Positions 1 to 9,474 are shown, counted from the first letter of the stretch. The stretch is 51,260 nt of DNA from JBBSOW01 sp038259365 (GCA_038259365.1 JBBSOW010000013.1:1-51260), one strand, 5' to 3'. Notes: generated by a model from the sequence alone, not told the origin. A program made the numbers and translations.

Positions 1-980
1 AGCCAGCGCATGGTCCGGCCGTGCGGTTGGGTGCGGGCGAGGGGACGACCGTCCACGGCGAGGACGAACTCCGGCCCCTCTCGCTCGGACTCCGGGAGCA
101 GCGCGGCCACCCCGGGGGTCACGTCGACGCCCTCGTTCGAGATCCAGGTGAGGTCCAGGCTCGAAACCGTCCGCACGAATCGCTCGCGCGCCAGTTGATC
201 CAGATAGGCCAGCACGGCGGTGTGGAAGACGACCACGCTAGCCCCTTGCGGGGCCTGGCTTACCAATCCGGGCAATTCCACGACCAGGTCGCCGCGGACC
301 CGATGGACCGGCTCGGCCGCCGCGATCTTCAGGGCGTCGGCGAGCCGCCGCTCGCGTTCGGGCTGGCCGGGCCAGATCAGCGAACGAAGCCAGCGGGCGT
401 CCTCGGGAGAGCTGGGATCCAGCGGGTTGAGGTCGACCCCGGCTCGCCAGACGACGTCGATCGCGGACGGGGCCGCAAGATCGCCCGAGGTGACCTCGCA
501 CTCGAACCGCCATCCAACCGTCGGCGGTCCCGCCAGCACCTCGCGAGCATTGGAACGGTAACGGTAGGCGTAGCGGTCGGGGAACAGGCACAGCCCGGCC
601 GACATGCCGACCTCGATCAGCGCCAGCGGCTGGGGGAGCGCGGCGAGGAACGGCAACAACACCGCACAGCGGCCCGGCTCGTTGGTCTGGGTGGCGTGGG
701 TGAGCACGACCGTCTCGATCTCGTCCCAGCACGCGCGCAGCCAGCCGAGGAAGGCGGAGCCACCAGCGGTGGGCCCGTTCAGGTAGCGCACGGCGCCGAG
801 GAACAGGTTGGGTTGCCGCTTGGTTCCGGGCAGACGCTCGAGGAGGGAAAGGGCCTCCGGCTCTTCCGCGATCCAGGTACACAAGGCGCCCCAGATCGGC
901 GAGGTCGGCCCCGACTCGTCGGCGAACCACCGGTACAGCTCGGCGAGGTCACCGGTCGCGTAGTACTGCATGGTCCTCAT
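1..980 (-). CDS. DUF2332 family protein, C-terminus cut by window edge
   Basis: The reading frame is open from a start at 980 (second in-frame Met at 971) down to the window edge, so the C-terminus is missing. The translation begins MRTMQYYATGDLAELYRWFA and contains the DUF2332 signature of actinobacterial proteins: PNLFLGAVRYL, then LIEVGMSAGLCLFPDRYAY, then a late segment on a testable aspartate/valine core (VVVFHTAVLAYL). DUF2332 members have no firmly assigned activity; the E-x-G-x-S-A-G-L segment resembles a nucleotide or methyl-donor binding loop, but this is inference. The start at 971 is preceded by GAGG a few bases upstream, which slightly favours it over 980. It lies 41 bp downstream of the M13 peptidase gene on the same strand and could be cotranscribed with it. 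Confidence 0.8.
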   Translation of the reverse strand, partial: MRTMQYYATGDLAELYRWFADESGPTSPIWGALCTWIAEEPEALSLLERLPGTKRQPNLFLGAVRYLNGPTAGGSAFLGWLRACWDEIETVVLTHATQTNEPGRCAVLLPFLAALPQPLALIEVGMSAGLCLFPDRYAYRYRSNAREVLAGPPTVGWRFECEVTSGDLAAPSAIDVVWRAGVDLNPLDPSSPEDARWLRSLIWPGQPERERRLADALKIAAAEPVHRVRGDLVVELPGLVSQAPQGASVVVFHTAVLAYLDQLARERFVRTVSSLDLTWISNEGVDVTPGVAALLPESEREGPEFVLAVDGRPLARTQPHGRTMRW

Positions 981-1021
981 CCAGACAGCATGCCAAAGGG
1001 TCCAGGGAGGAGGAAGAAGCC

Positions 1022-3001
1022 TCACCAGATGGTGACGCGTTCCTCGGGGTCGAGCCACAGGTCATCGTCTGGACCGACCTCGAAGGCGTGCACGAACTCG
1101 TCGAGATTCTTCAGGATCTGGTTGCAGCGAAACTCCGGCGGCGAGTGCGGATCGGTAGCCAACCGTTGACGGACGGTCTCAAAGCGCGCCTTCTGCTGCC
1201 AGACTGCCGCCCAGCCGAGGAAGAGCCGTTGGGCGGGGGTGTAGCCGTCGATCTCGGTGGTCGCGGCGGCGGTATCGGCGACGGCAAGCCGCCACGCCTT
1301 GAACGCGATCGACAACCCGCCCAGGTCGCCGATGTTCTCCCCGATCGTGAGCTCACCGTTGACGTGCTGCCCGGGGGTCTGCGCTGGCTCAAGCCGGTCG
1401 TACTGCTCGACGAGCTTGCTCGTGCGCTCCTCGAAGGCGGTGCGATCCGCATCGGTCCACCAGTCCCGCAGCCGGCCGTCGCCGTCGCAGGTGGAACCTT
1501 GATCGTCGAACCCATGACCGATCTCGTGGCCGATCACCGCGCCGATGCCGCCGTAATTGATCGCGTCGTCGGCGTTCACGTTGAAGAACGGCGGCTGGCA
1601 GATCGCGGCCGGGAACACGATCTCGTTGCGCAGCGGGTGATAGTAGGCGTTCACCGTCTGCGGGGTCATGAACCATTCGTGGGCCAACACCGGGTTGCCG
1701 ATCTTGGCGAACTCGTAGTCCAGTTCGAAGGCGGTCGCCCGCTCGACGTTGCCCTGGAGGTCGCCGGGCCGGATGTCCAACGCCGAGTAATCCCGCCACT
1801 GGTCGGGGTAGCCGATCTTCGGGGTGAACTTGGCGAGCTTATTGAGCGCCTCGGCCTTGGTCTCCTCGCTCATCCACTCCAGGTCGATGATGGATAACCG
1901 GTAGGCCTCGATGAGGTTGGCCACCAACTCATCCATCTGCTGTTTCGCCGCCACCGGAAAGTGTCGCTCGACGTAGACCTTGCCGACCGCCTCACCCAGC
2001 ACCGACTCCACGAGGCTGACGCCGCGCTTCCACCGCTCCTTGAGCTTCGGGGTGCCCGAGAGCGTGGTGCCGTAGAAGCCGAAGCGCTCATCGACGAAGG
2101 CCGAGGCCAGCATCGGCGACATGCCGGAGATGGTGTGCCAACGCGCCCACGCCTTCCAGGCCGCCAGGTCATCCTCGGTCAGCAGCGCAGCCACGTCGGA
2201 AAGATAGCTGGGTTGGGTATCGATGACGACGAGATCCTCGGTCTCGATCCCCGCCCCCGCCAAAATCGCCGCCAGCGGTAGGGTGCCGGCTCCGTAGTCG
2301 CCCAGCGGGGTCGGGTTGTACATCTTGCGCATGTCTCGGGTCGCGACCTTGTCCCAGTGGCAGGCCGCGATCCGGGTTTCCAGGGCCATGACTGCGGCGG
2401 CCTGATCGGCGGCCCGATCGAGGCCAGACAGCGCCAGGGTCCGCTCGATGTGGGCCACGTAGGCGGCGCGGATGTCGGCGTACTCCTCGGTCCGGTAGTA
2501 CTCCTCGTCGGGCAGGCCGAGACCCGATTGGCCGACGAAGAGCGCGTAGTTGTTCGGATCCCCGGGATCGGCGTCGACCCCGGCGCCGACGACGCTGGTC
2601 AGGCCTCGACGGATCATTCGGGCGAAGTGCCCGACCAGATCGCTGACCGAGGAGATCGCCTCGATGTCGGCGAGCGGCCGTCGCAAGGGCGACGCCCCGG
2701 CCGCCTCGAGCGCCGCGGCGTCCATGAAACAGGCGTACAGGTTAGCGATGCGCGCCTTGTCGTCGGCCTCAGGATCGGCGCTGACGCGGTCACGGTTCTC
2801 GCCGAGATCGGTGATGATGTCGCGGACGGCGATCTCGGCCCGATCGCGCAACTCCATGAAGGCCCCGGTCAACGGCTTGTCCTCGGGGATCCGCGCGCTA
2901 GCCAGCCAAGCCCCGTTGACGAAGCGGTACAGATCGTCTTGGGGTCGAACGCTTTCGTCGAAATGGTCGAGCTCGAGGGCGGGGGCAGTGGATTTGGTCA
3001 C
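1022..3001 (-). CDS. pepO: M13 family zinc metallopeptidase (PepO/neprilysin type)
   Basis: 659 residues, the normal size for bacterial M13 endopeptidases. The zinc-binding motif HEIGH is visible in VIGHEIGHGFDDQG, the third ligand glutamate in ENIGDLGG, and the substrate-side motif NAYYHP lies upstream, all in family order. No signal peptide or membrane anchor is seen at the N-terminus (MTKSTAPALELDHFDESVRP), so the enzyme is probably cytoplasmic, as is usual for actinobacterial PepO; family members cleave oligopeptides. The start is a GTG at 2999-3001. The upstream Pro-rich membrane protein gene ends 123 bp away on the same strand. Confidence 0.93.
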   Translation of the reverse strand: MTKSTAPALELDHFDESVRPQDDLYRFVNGAWLASARIPEDKPLTGAFMELRDRAEIAVRDIITDLGENRDRVSADPEADDKARIANLYACFMDAAALEAAGASPLRRPLADIEAISSVSDLVGHFARMIRRGLTSVVGAGVDADPGDPNNYALFVGQSGLGLPDEEYYRTEEYADIRAAYVAHIERTLALSGLDRAADQAAAVMALETRIAACHWDKVATRDMRKMYNPTPLGDYGAGTLPLAAILAGAGIETEDLVVIDTQPSYLSDVAALLTEDDLAAWKAWARWHTISGMSPMLASAFVDERFGFYGTTLSGTPKLKERWKRGVSLVESVLGEAVGKVYVERHFPVAAKQQMDELVANLIEAYRLSIIDLEWMSEETKAEALNKLAKFTPKIGYPDQWRDYSALDIRPGDLQGNVERATAFELDYEFAKIGNPVLAHEWFMTPQTVNAYYHPLRNEIVFPAAICQPPFFNVNADDAINYGGIGAVIGHEIGHGFDDQGSTCDGDGRLRDWWTDADRTAFEERTSKLVEQYDRLEPAQTPGQHVNGELTIGENIGDLGGLSIAFKAWRLAVADTAAATTEIDGYTPAQRLFLGWAAVWQQKARFETVRQRLATDPHSPPEFRCNQILKNLDEFVHAFEVGPDDDLWLDPEERVTIW

Positions 3002-3124
3002 CAGGTGAGACTAGTAGCCAAATCGGCCCGATGCCGACTCGGGGACCGGCCAACGCGAGCAGTCGGCCACCAGGATGTGGTGACCGACTCTCGGCCGAGC
3101 TGGTTGGAGGCGGCGGCCTTCGAC

Positions 3125-4549
3125 CTACTCCAAGGTCGCGTTCGGGTCGTCCTTGGTGAGATCGACGACGAACTTGGTGTAGTCGTAGGTGTTGCCCTTG
3201 CTCTTGCCGGATCGGCCATCCTGGGTGATCGTGGCCTCGTACCGAAACGTCAGCGACGCGCTCGCCGTGGCGAGTGAGGGATCGTCATAGTCCAGGCGCG
3301 GATCCATGCCGCTAAAGGGGTTGCCCGAGACCTTCCATTTTATGCTGCCCTTCTTGTACTTCGCCCCCGACTTGGGCGCCCCGACCGTATTGGGGCAACC
3401 CGAGGGGGCCAGCTTCTTCTGCTTCAGACACTTATCCAACGCCTGCTTGCTGGCGGCGATGAAGGCCTTCTTGCCCTCGGGGGTGATCTCGAGCCTCAGC
3501 TCGGCGGTGGATGCGTAATCGGAAGGAGACTGGATCAGCAACTCCGAGTCGCCGTAATCGAGATTCTTCAGTCCCGAGGCGAAGGCGTAATTGCCTGGAA
3601 AGAGGGACAACTCGGTTTCGTCGTCGCTGATCTCGACGCCGTTGATGCTCAGCGGCACGTCGGTGTTCTTGATCCTCGACACGTCCACATCGACTACCGC
3701 GTCGGTGATCTTGTAGGTGTCGTCGTCTTGCTTACTGACGTTGAATTTCTCGCTGACCTTCTTGCTGCCCATCCTGTAGGTGGCCGGCACCTGGTAGGCG
3801 TACTGATCGGTCACCTCTGGAACGTTGATCTCGGTGATGGGCGCGGCGTCAGTGGAGGCCCGGAGGACCTCGGCGGTGAGCAGGCTCGTTTCAGCGGGCT
3901 GCTCTTGGGCGAACCCCAAGGCCGCCTCGGGGTTGTTCGCCGCGAGCGCCTCGAGGTAGCCCTTCACCGCGTCCGAGGCGTTCCTGGCGGCCGGCTCCAC
4001 GGGAGCCTGGCTTGTGCTGCCGCCATCGGTTTTAGCCGGCTCTCCAGCGACCGGAGCATCGTCCCCGCCGCGCAGCACGACGAACCCGACGATGAGTGCG
4101 AGCGCCACGATGCCGGCGAGGACGGAGCCCAAGACGATGAACAGCTTCTTGTTGCCGCCCGAACTCTGACCCTGCGGCCCACCGGCTCCGCCAGGACCAG
4201 ATGGCCCACCGGGTCCACGCGGCGGTTGGCCGGGGCCCCCTCGACCGTAAGGGTCGCCGGGGCCTGGCTGGCCGTACTGCTGGCCGCCGTACTGCTGGCC
4301 GCCGTACTGCTGGCCGCCGGGCTGGCCGTAACCGCCGCCGGGCTGTTGGCCCTGGGGCTGTTGGGGGCGTCCGGGCTGACCGTACTGCCCGCCGTGTTGC
4401 GGGCCGCCCTGTTGGGGCCCGCCGGGATGAGAGAAGCCGGGGCCACCCTGCTGCCCGAAGCCGCCTTGTCCGGGGCCACCTTGTCCGCCCGCCGGGGGAG
4501 TGCCCCGCGGGTTCTGCGACCCAGGTGGTGGTGGATTGTTTCCGGTCAT
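3125..4549 (-). CDS. Pro/Gly/Gln-rich single-pass membrane protein
   Basis: 474 residues from the ATG at 4549; a TTG five codons further upstream is less likely. Residues 1 to about 135 are a low-complexity Pro/Gly/Gln tract with tandem GGQQY repeats. One membrane helix follows (LFIVLGSVLAGIVALALIVG), then a roughly 300-residue extracytoplasmic domain. That domain begins with a DUF4878/lumazine-like helical segment (NASDAVKGYLEALAANNPEA), which in other actinobacterial proteins carries a cystatin-like fold; its C-terminal half has one disulphide-capable Cys pair (DKCLKQ...SGCPN). This pattern is common for actinobacterial envelope proteins of unknown function. No catalytic motif is visible. 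Confidence is high that it is a gene and low for function. Confidence 0.8.
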   Translation of the reverse strand: MTGNNPPPPGSQNPRGTPPAGGQGGPGQGGFGQQGGPGFSHPGGPQQGGPQHGGQYGQPGRPQQPQGQQPGGGYGQPGGQQYGGQQYGGQQYGQPGPGDPYGRGGPGQPPRGPGGPSGPGGAGGPQGQSSGGNKKLFIVLGSVLAGIVALALIVGFVVLRGGDDAPVAGEPAKTDGGSTSQAPVEPAARNASDAVKGYLEALAANNPEAALGFAQEQPAETSLLTAEVLRASTDAAPITEINVPEVTDQYAYQVPATYRMGSKKVSEKFNVSKQDDDTYKITDAVVDVDVSRIKNTDVPLSINGVEISDDETELSLFPGNYAFASGLKNLDYGDSELLIQSPSDYASTAELRLEITPEGKKAFIAASKQALDKCLKQKKLAPSGCPNTVGAPKSGAKYKKGSIKWKVSGNPFSGMDPRLDYDDPSLATASASLTFRYEATITQDGRSGKSKGNTYDYTKFVVDLTKDDPNATLE

Positions 4550-4651
4550 CGTCTTCTGCCCCAATCAGAGTATTTGTGCCCTCCCCCGGGGCGCCTGGAC
4601 CTGCCGGCGGAGGTCCCCCTCCACCTGACATTGCAGGTCACTATACGGCTC

Positions 4652-5578
4652 TCAGGCGGGCATACGAACCTGTTTCGGTTTTCGACGGATCCGGCGCAAT
4701 CCGTCGACGGTGATGATAATCAGGGCGATCCACACCAGCGCGAATCCGGCCCACCGACCTCCCGACATCACCTCGCGGAAATACAACACACCGAGCAGGA
4801 ACTGGATGGTCGGGGCGACGTACTGCAACAACCCCATTGTGCTGAGCGGGATCTTGGGTGCTGCGTAGGCGAACAGCAGCAGCGGGCCCACCGACACCAC
4901 CCCCGTGGTGATCAACAGCAGATCGTGCGGGAGGCCGAGCCGGGCGAACGTGCCAGCACCCTGGCTGGACTGCCACAGCAGGTAACCCAACGCGGGGATC
5001 AGCAAGAAGGTCGATTCGACGGTGAGCGAGGAGATGGCCGGTACCCGCACGGTCTTCTTGATGATGCCGTACGTGGCGAACGAGGTGGCCAACGTCAACG
5101 CCACCCAGGGGAGCCGCCCGTATTCGACGGTCAAGGTGATAACGGCCGTGAACGCGATGCCGACGGCCACCCACTGGGCGATGCTGAGCCGCTCGCGCAG
5201 CGCGACGACCCCGGCCAGGATCGAGAGGATCGGGTTGATGTAGTAACCGAGCGCCGCCTCGACGACCCGCCCGTTGGTAACGGCCCAGATGTAGGTGCCC
5301 CAGTTGACCGCGATCACCACCGACGCCACACCCAACAAAAGCAGGGCGCGCCGATCGCGGATCGCGTGCCACCAGCGGATGCGCAACACCGCACTCAACG
5401 CCAGGGCCACCAACAGGGACCACACGATGCGGTGGCCCAACAACTCGACCGCTCCGGCGGGCTCCACGAGAGGCCAAAACAGGGGAAACAAGCCCCACAG
5501 CGCGTAGGCGCTCAGGCCGCCGACCACGCCTTTGGTGGCGTCGGTGGTGGCCGTCGACGCCGCGTTGGGATCGCTCAC
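4652..5578 (-). CDS. rarD: RarD-type EamA drug/metabolite permease
   Basis: 308 residues with about ten hydrophobic segments, the standard RarD size. The N-terminal segment GGLSAYALWGLFPLFWPLVEP and the following ELLGHRIVWS are the RarD hallmark; LQYVAPTIQFLLGVLYFRE in the second EamA repeat is also typical. RarD proteins are inner-membrane transporters of the DMT superfamily whose substrate is uncertain (the name comes from a chloramphenicol phenotype in Pseudomonas). The start is GTG at 5576-5578. The gene sits 10 bp after korB on the same strand, so it probably shares the korAB transcript, though no functional link is obvious. Confidence 0.9.
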   Translation of the reverse strand: MSDPNAASTATTDATKGVVGGLSAYALWGLFPLFWPLVEPAGAVELLGHRIVWSLLVALALSAVLRIRWWHAIRDRRALLLLGVASVVIAVNWGTYIWAVTNGRVVEAALGYYINPILSILAGVVALRERLSIAQWVAVGIAFTAVITLTVEYGRLPWVALTLATSFATYGIIKKTVRVPAISSLTVESTFLLIPALGYLLWQSSQGAGTFARLGLPHDLLLITTGVVSVGPLLLFAYAAPKIPLSTMGLLQYVAPTIQFLLGVLYFREVMSGGRWAGFALVWIALIIITVDGLRRIRRKPKQVRMPA

Positions 5579-5588
5579 TCAGGCCGGC

Positions 5589-6680
5589 TCAGGTGACGAT
5601 CCACGTGTCCGCACCGTTGACGAGGCCCTGGAGCGCCTCATCGTCGGCGGTCTCGTCCAAGCTCTCCCCACCCAGCGCTTGGGTGATCTGCTCGCGGGCG
5701 AGGTCGTCGTAGGTGGGGCGTTCGACGTCGCGAAAGATGCCCACCGGGGTGCGGTGCAGGTATCCGGCGTCGGTGAGGCGGGAGAGCCGGAAGGCCCAGG
5801 ATGGGTCGACGCGGTGGGCGTCGTGGACGAGCACCCGATCCAGGCCAACCTCGGCCACCTCTTCGACCGTCAGTTCCCCGCTGACCGGATCCTGCACGAC
5901 GGCGCGGGAACCGTCCGCGCCGAACAGGATCGGCTGGCCGTGCTCGAGCTTGATCAGCGCGTTGGCGCTCTCTGGACCCTTGAGGGCATCGAAGGCGCCG
6001 TCGTTGAAGATCGGGCAGTTCTGGTAGATCTCGACGAACGACGCACCGCGATGCTGGGCGGCGGCCTTGAGCACGCTCGTGAGGTGTTTACGGTCCGAAT
6101 CGACGGTCCGGGCGACGAACGAAGCCTCGGCCCCGAGCGCCAGGGAGACGGGGTTGAACGGCGCGTCCAACGAGCCCGACGGGGTGGACTTGGTGACCTT
6201 GCCGACCTCCGAGGTCGGCGAATACTGACCCTTGGTCAGGCCGTAGATCCGGTTGTTGAACAACAGGATCGTGAAGTTCACGTTGCGCCGAAGGGCGTGG
6301 ATGAGGTGATTGCCGCCGATGCTGAGCGCGTCGCCGTCGCCGGTGACGACCCAGACGCCGATGTCCGCGCGGGCGGTCGCGACGCCGGTGGCGATCGCGG
6401 GGGCGCGCCCGTGGATGGAGTGCATCCCGTAGGAATCGACATAGTAGGGAAATCGTGAGGAGCAGCCGATGCCCGAGATGATGACGGTGTTCTCGCGCTT
6501 GATCCCCAGTTCTGGCATGAACCCCTGGAAGGCCGAGAGCACCGCGTAGTCGCCGCAGCCGGGACACCAGCGCACCTCCTGATCGCTGGTGAAGTCCTTG
6601 CGCTTCAGCGGCTCAATCGACAGCGGCACCCCGGCCAGGCCTCGGTAACCCGCTGGCACGATGTTGGTATCCAGACTCAC
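5589..6680 (-). CDS. korB: 2-oxoglutarate:ferredoxin oxidoreductase, beta subunit
   Basis: 363 residues. The thiamine-diphosphate/Fe-S region is clear: RWCPGCGDYAVL near residue 37, then ISGIGCSSRFPYY, and the ThDP motif VTGDGDALSIGGNHLIHALRRN. Together with KorA it oxidatively decarboxylates 2-oxoglutarate to succinyl-CoA and reduces ferredoxin; in actinobacteria this CoA-dependent enzyme works alongside or instead of the dehydrogenase complex. The GTG start overlaps the korA stop as GTGA (6677-6680), indicating translational coupling. The distinction from a pyruvate or branched-chain paralogue rests on the KorAB-like overall layout and is likely but not proven from sequence alone. Confidence 0.92.
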   Translation of the reverse strand: MSLDTNIVPAGYRGLAGVPLSIEPLKRKDFTSDQEVRWCPGCGDYAVLSAFQGFMPELGIKRENTVIISGIGCSSRFPYYVDSYGMHSIHGRAPAIATGVATARADIGVWVVTGDGDALSIGGNHLIHALRRNVNFTILLFNNRIYGLTKGQYSPTSEVGKVTKSTPSGSLDAPFNPVSLALGAEASFVARTVDSDRKHLTSVLKAAAQHRGASFVEIYQNCPIFNDGAFDALKGPESANALIKLEHGQPILFGADGSRAVVQDPVSGELTVEEVAEVGLDRVLVHDAHRVDPSWAFRLSRLTDAGYLHRTPVGIFRDVERPTYDDLAREQITQALGGESLDETADDEALQGLVNGADTWIVT

Positions 6681-8716
6681 TGGGTGTTCTCCCTACCTTG
6701 CTCTGCGTGGTGCTCGAGCCCGTCGGGCCCGGTGGCTTCGTCGGGGGTGGAGGTGTGTTCGTCGGTGTCGAATCGCCGCTCGTGCTCATCGGAGTTGACC
6801 TCGGCCTCGTTATGTTCAGCTGTGAGGCTAGCCTCGGCGCGAGCCGCCGAATGATTCTCGAGCTCGTAGATGAGATCCTCCGCGAGTTCGGACAGCGAGA
6901 TCGGCAATCCGCGGACCCGGCCGTAGCTGTGCACGTCGACGAGATACTTGGCCCGCAACAGCATCGCCAACTGCCCGAGGTTCATCTCGGGCAGGACGAC
7001 CTTATCGTAGCCGCGCAACACCTCGCCGAGGTTGGCCGGGAACGGGTTGAGGTGGCGCAGATGCGTCTGCGCGACCTGATGACCGGCGGCTCGAACGCGG
7101 CGGACGGCGGCGGTGATGGGGCCGTAGCTCGAACCCCATCCCAGGACGAGCAGCCGGGCGCCTTCGCCGGTCTGTGCGCCGGGATCGTCGACGGTGAGGT
7201 CGGGGATGTCGCGCACGATGCCATCGATCTTGGCCTGCCGGGTGAGCACCATCTCCTCGTGGTTGGCCGGATCGTAGGAGACGTTGCCGGTGTCGCGGGC
7301 CTTCTCGATGCCGCCGATGCGGTGCTCCAGCCCTGCCGTTCCCGGGATGGCCCACGGACGGGCGAGGGTCTCGGCGTCGCGCCGATAAGGGTAGAACACC
7401 TCCGCGCCGGAGTCGTTCACTCCGTTTGCGGCGGTGGCGAAACCGGGGTCGATGCTCTCGATCGCGGCGACATCCGGCACCAGCCACGGCTCGGCACCGT
7501 TGGCGAGGTAGCCGTCGCTCAACACATAGACCGGGGTGCGGTACTTGACCGCCATTCGGACAGCCTCGATCGCGGTGTCGAAGCAGTCGGCGGGGGACTG
7601 CGCGGCCAGGACGGGCACGGGGGCCTCCCCGTTGCGGCCGAACATCACCTGCAGCAGGTCGGCCTGCTCGGTCTTGGTGGGCATCCCGGTGCTGGGGCCG
7701 GCGCGTTGGATGTCGCAGATCACGAGCGGCAGCTCCGTCATCACGCCGAGGCCGACGGTCTCGGCCTTGAGGGCGATGCCCGGCCCGGAGCTCGACGTCA
7801 CGCCCAGGTGTCCGGAGAAGCTCGCGCCCAATGCGGCGCCGATGGCGGCGATCTCGTCCTCGGCTTGGAAGCTGGTGACACCGAACCGCTTGTGCTTGCT
7901 CAACTCGTGCAGCACATCGGAGGCCGGGGTGATGGGGTAGGCGCCCAGGAACAGCGGCAGCTTGGCCTTGCGGGAACCCACGATGAGCCCGTAGGCCAGC
8001 GCGAGGTTGCCCGAGATCTGGCGGTACTCCCCGGTCGGCATGGCCGCGGGGGCCACCTCGTAGCGCACCGCGAAGGTCTCGGTGGTCTCGCCGAAGGCGT
8101 AGCCGGTCTTGAACGCGGTCAGGTTGGCGTCGCGGATGTCGGCCTTGGCGGCGAACTTCTTGGCCAGGAACGCGAGCGTGCCCTCGGTGGGGCGGTTGTA
8201 CAGCCAGCTCAGCAGCCCGAGCGCGAACATGTTCTTGGCCCGCGAGGCGTCCTTGCGCGAGAGACCGAAGTCCTTGACCGCGCCCACGGTGAGGCCGGTG
8301 AGGTCGAGGGCGTGGAGCTGGTAGTCGGCCAGCGAATCGTCGCCAAGGGGGTCGCCGTCGTAGCCCACCTTGGTGAGGTTGCGCTTGGTGAACTCGGCGG
8401 TGTCGGCGATGATCAGGCCGCCGCGCGGCAGGTCGGCGAGGTTGGCCTTGAGCGCGGCCGGATTCATCGCGACGAGCACATCGGGGCGATCGCCGGGGGT
8501 GAAGATGTCGAAGCTCGCGAGATGCACCTGGAAGCTGGACACCCCCGGCAGGGTGCCCGCCGGCGCGCGGATCTCGGCCGGGAAGTTGGGCAGGGTGGAG
8601 ATGTCGTTTCCGAAGCTGGCGGAATCGGCGGTAAAACGATCGCCGGTCAACTGCATGCCGTCGCCGGAATCGCCGGCGAATCGGATCACGACTCGGTCAA
8701 GGCTCTGGACAGTCAC
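6677..8716 (-). CDS. korA: 2-oxoglutarate:ferredoxin oxidoreductase, fused gamma/alpha subunit
   Basis: 679 residues. An N-terminal gamma domain (residues about 1-190, RFAGDSGDGMQLTGDRF, then LPNFPAEIRAPAGTLPGVSSFQVH) is fused to the alpha domain (about 210-620, GAYPITPASDVLHELSKH, then TSSSGPGIALKAE and IQRAGPSTGMPTKTEQADL). This gamma-alpha fusion is the usual actinobacterial KorA. The last 55 or so residues form an acidic, low-complexity tail (many E, D, H) that looks like an add-on. The start is GTG at 8714-8716. KorA and KorB overlap and form the heterotetrameric core; no ferredoxin gene is in the window. Confidence 0.92.
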   Translation of the reverse strand: MTVQSLDRVVIRFAGDSGDGMQLTGDRFTADSASFGNDISTLPNFPAEIRAPAGTLPGVSSFQVHLASFDIFTPGDRPDVLVAMNPAALKANLADLPRGGLIIADTAEFTKRNLTKVGYDGDPLGDDSLADYQLHALDLTGLTVGAVKDFGLSRKDASRAKNMFALGLLSWLYNRPTEGTLAFLAKKFAAKADIRDANLTAFKTGYAFGETTETFAVRYEVAPAAMPTGEYRQISGNLALAYGLIVGSRKAKLPLFLGAYPITPASDVLHELSKHKRFGVTSFQAEDEIAAIGAALGASFSGHLGVTSSSGPGIALKAETVGLGVMTELPLVICDIQRAGPSTGMPTKTEQADLLQVMFGRNGEAPVPVLAAQSPADCFDTAIEAVRMAVKYRTPVYVLSDGYLANGAEPWLVPDVAAIESIDPGFATAANGVNDSGAEVFYPYRRDAETLARPWAIPGTAGLEHRIGGIEKARDTGNVSYDPANHEEMVLTRQAKIDGIVRDIPDLTVDDPGAQTGEGARLLVLGWGSSYGPITAAVRRVRAAGHQVAQTHLRHLNPFPANLGEVLRGYDKVVLPEMNLGQLAMLLRAKYLVDVHSYGRVRGLPISLSELAEDLIYELENHSAARAEASLTAEHNEAEVNSDEHERRFDTDEHTSTPDEATGPDGLEHHAEQGRENTQ

Positions 8717-8724
8717 CTGCCCAT

Positions 8725-8740
8725 GTTAGTCCTGCCTAAC
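8725..8740 (-). promoter_or_regulatory. small inverted repeat upstream of korA
   Basis: GTTAG and CTAAC arms with a 6-base spacer lie just upstream of the korA GTG. Read on the minus strand, the half TTAGG and the half CTAAC recall parts of DtxR/IdeR iron boxes, but the spacing does not match the 19-bp consensus. It could be a regulator site or chance. Confidence 0.25.
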
Positions 8741-8834
8741 TAGCGAGTCATGTTGATCTCGTCACACGCCGGTACGGCAGGGGTCAGGGTCGCGGGTTGG
8801 CTTTGGACACCGGAGTGCTCGCTGAGTTGACGCC

Positions 8835-8908
8835 TGGGCGCCGGGTCGAGTCCACGACCGGCGTTGGGGCGAGTCCATGACTGGGCGCTGGGTCGAGTCC
8901 ACGACTGC
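8835..8908. repeat. three imperfect ~25-bp tandem copies
   Basis: Copies share TGGGCGCTGGGTCGAGTCC followed by ACGAC, with the middle copy diverged (GGCGTTGGGGCGAGTCCATG). A related TCGTCCACGACTGC segment occurs near 45.445 kb in the second repeat mosaic. Confidence 0.55.
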
Positions 8909-9284
8909 ACACCGACCTCGGCTCCTGCCAGTGGCGGAGCCTCGTAGGGCTGCGCCCTCCGGGTTCCGCCTTTACGCCACCACACCATGAGCCGGGGTCG
9001 GCACTCCGCTGTGTGTGCCCAGGGTGGGGTTCGCCGGTGGCATGGTTCGCATCCGCTCGATGTTGCGCCAACCGCTCGGTGCCTCGTGCCAGTCGCTCGC
9101 CCTCGTGCGGATCCGCTCGGCTGGCACCGCGAGCGCTTACGTAAAGGCGGCCGTGGCTTGGCCCGCGTGACGGTCGCTTCAGCAGGGACTCGTCTCCGCT
9201 CGATAGTGACCGGTGGATTGGCTTCGCCAACGTGCTGGAGAGCCCCAGCGCTCGGTATCGCGTCAGTCCGCTCGGGTTCGTGCA

Positions 9285-9372
9285 GCGAGCTCACGATATT
9301 GCCGGGCTGGCTCGGGTTGGCGCTTCGGGCTCGATCTAGGAATGTAGCCGGAAGCGCTATATCGAGCGCGCT
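9285..9372. repeat. inverted-repeat element, copy 1
   Basis: An ~87-bp unit starting GCGAGCTCACGATATTGCC and ending AGCGCTATATCGAGCGC. The ends are imperfect inverted repeats of each other (core GCTC-GATAT/ATATCGAGC). The middle CTGGCTCGGGTTGG is shared with copies at 45871-45959 and 46363-46449. The size and ends recall MITE- or REP-like elements; no transposase is encoded inside. Confidence 0.6.
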
Positions 9373-9388
9373 CGCCGACCGGCCAAAG

Positions 9389-9474
9389 CCCCATGCCGCG
9401 CGGTCTCGCGCTGAGATTCCCCATGCCGCGCGGTCTCGCGCTGAGATTCCCCATGCCGCGCGGTCTCGCGCTGA
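9389..9474. repeat. 30-bp perfect tandem array (2.9 copies)
   Basis: Units start CCCCATGCCGCGCGGTCTCG and end CGCTGAGATT. Each contains a potential hairpin GCGCG-GTCT-CGCGC. The two full copies are identical and the third breaks off after CGCTGA, which points to recent slippage or expansion. Confidence 0.85.

Noticed and set aside
3728..5596. 622-codon plus-strand frame opposite the Pro-rich protein and rarD
   Set aside because: Antisense shadow; the two minus-strand genes explain the region.
8725..8740. Iron box for IdeR/DtxR before korA
   Set aside because: Half-words match but the spacing and overall 19-bp pattern do not; kept only as a low-confidence inverted repeat.
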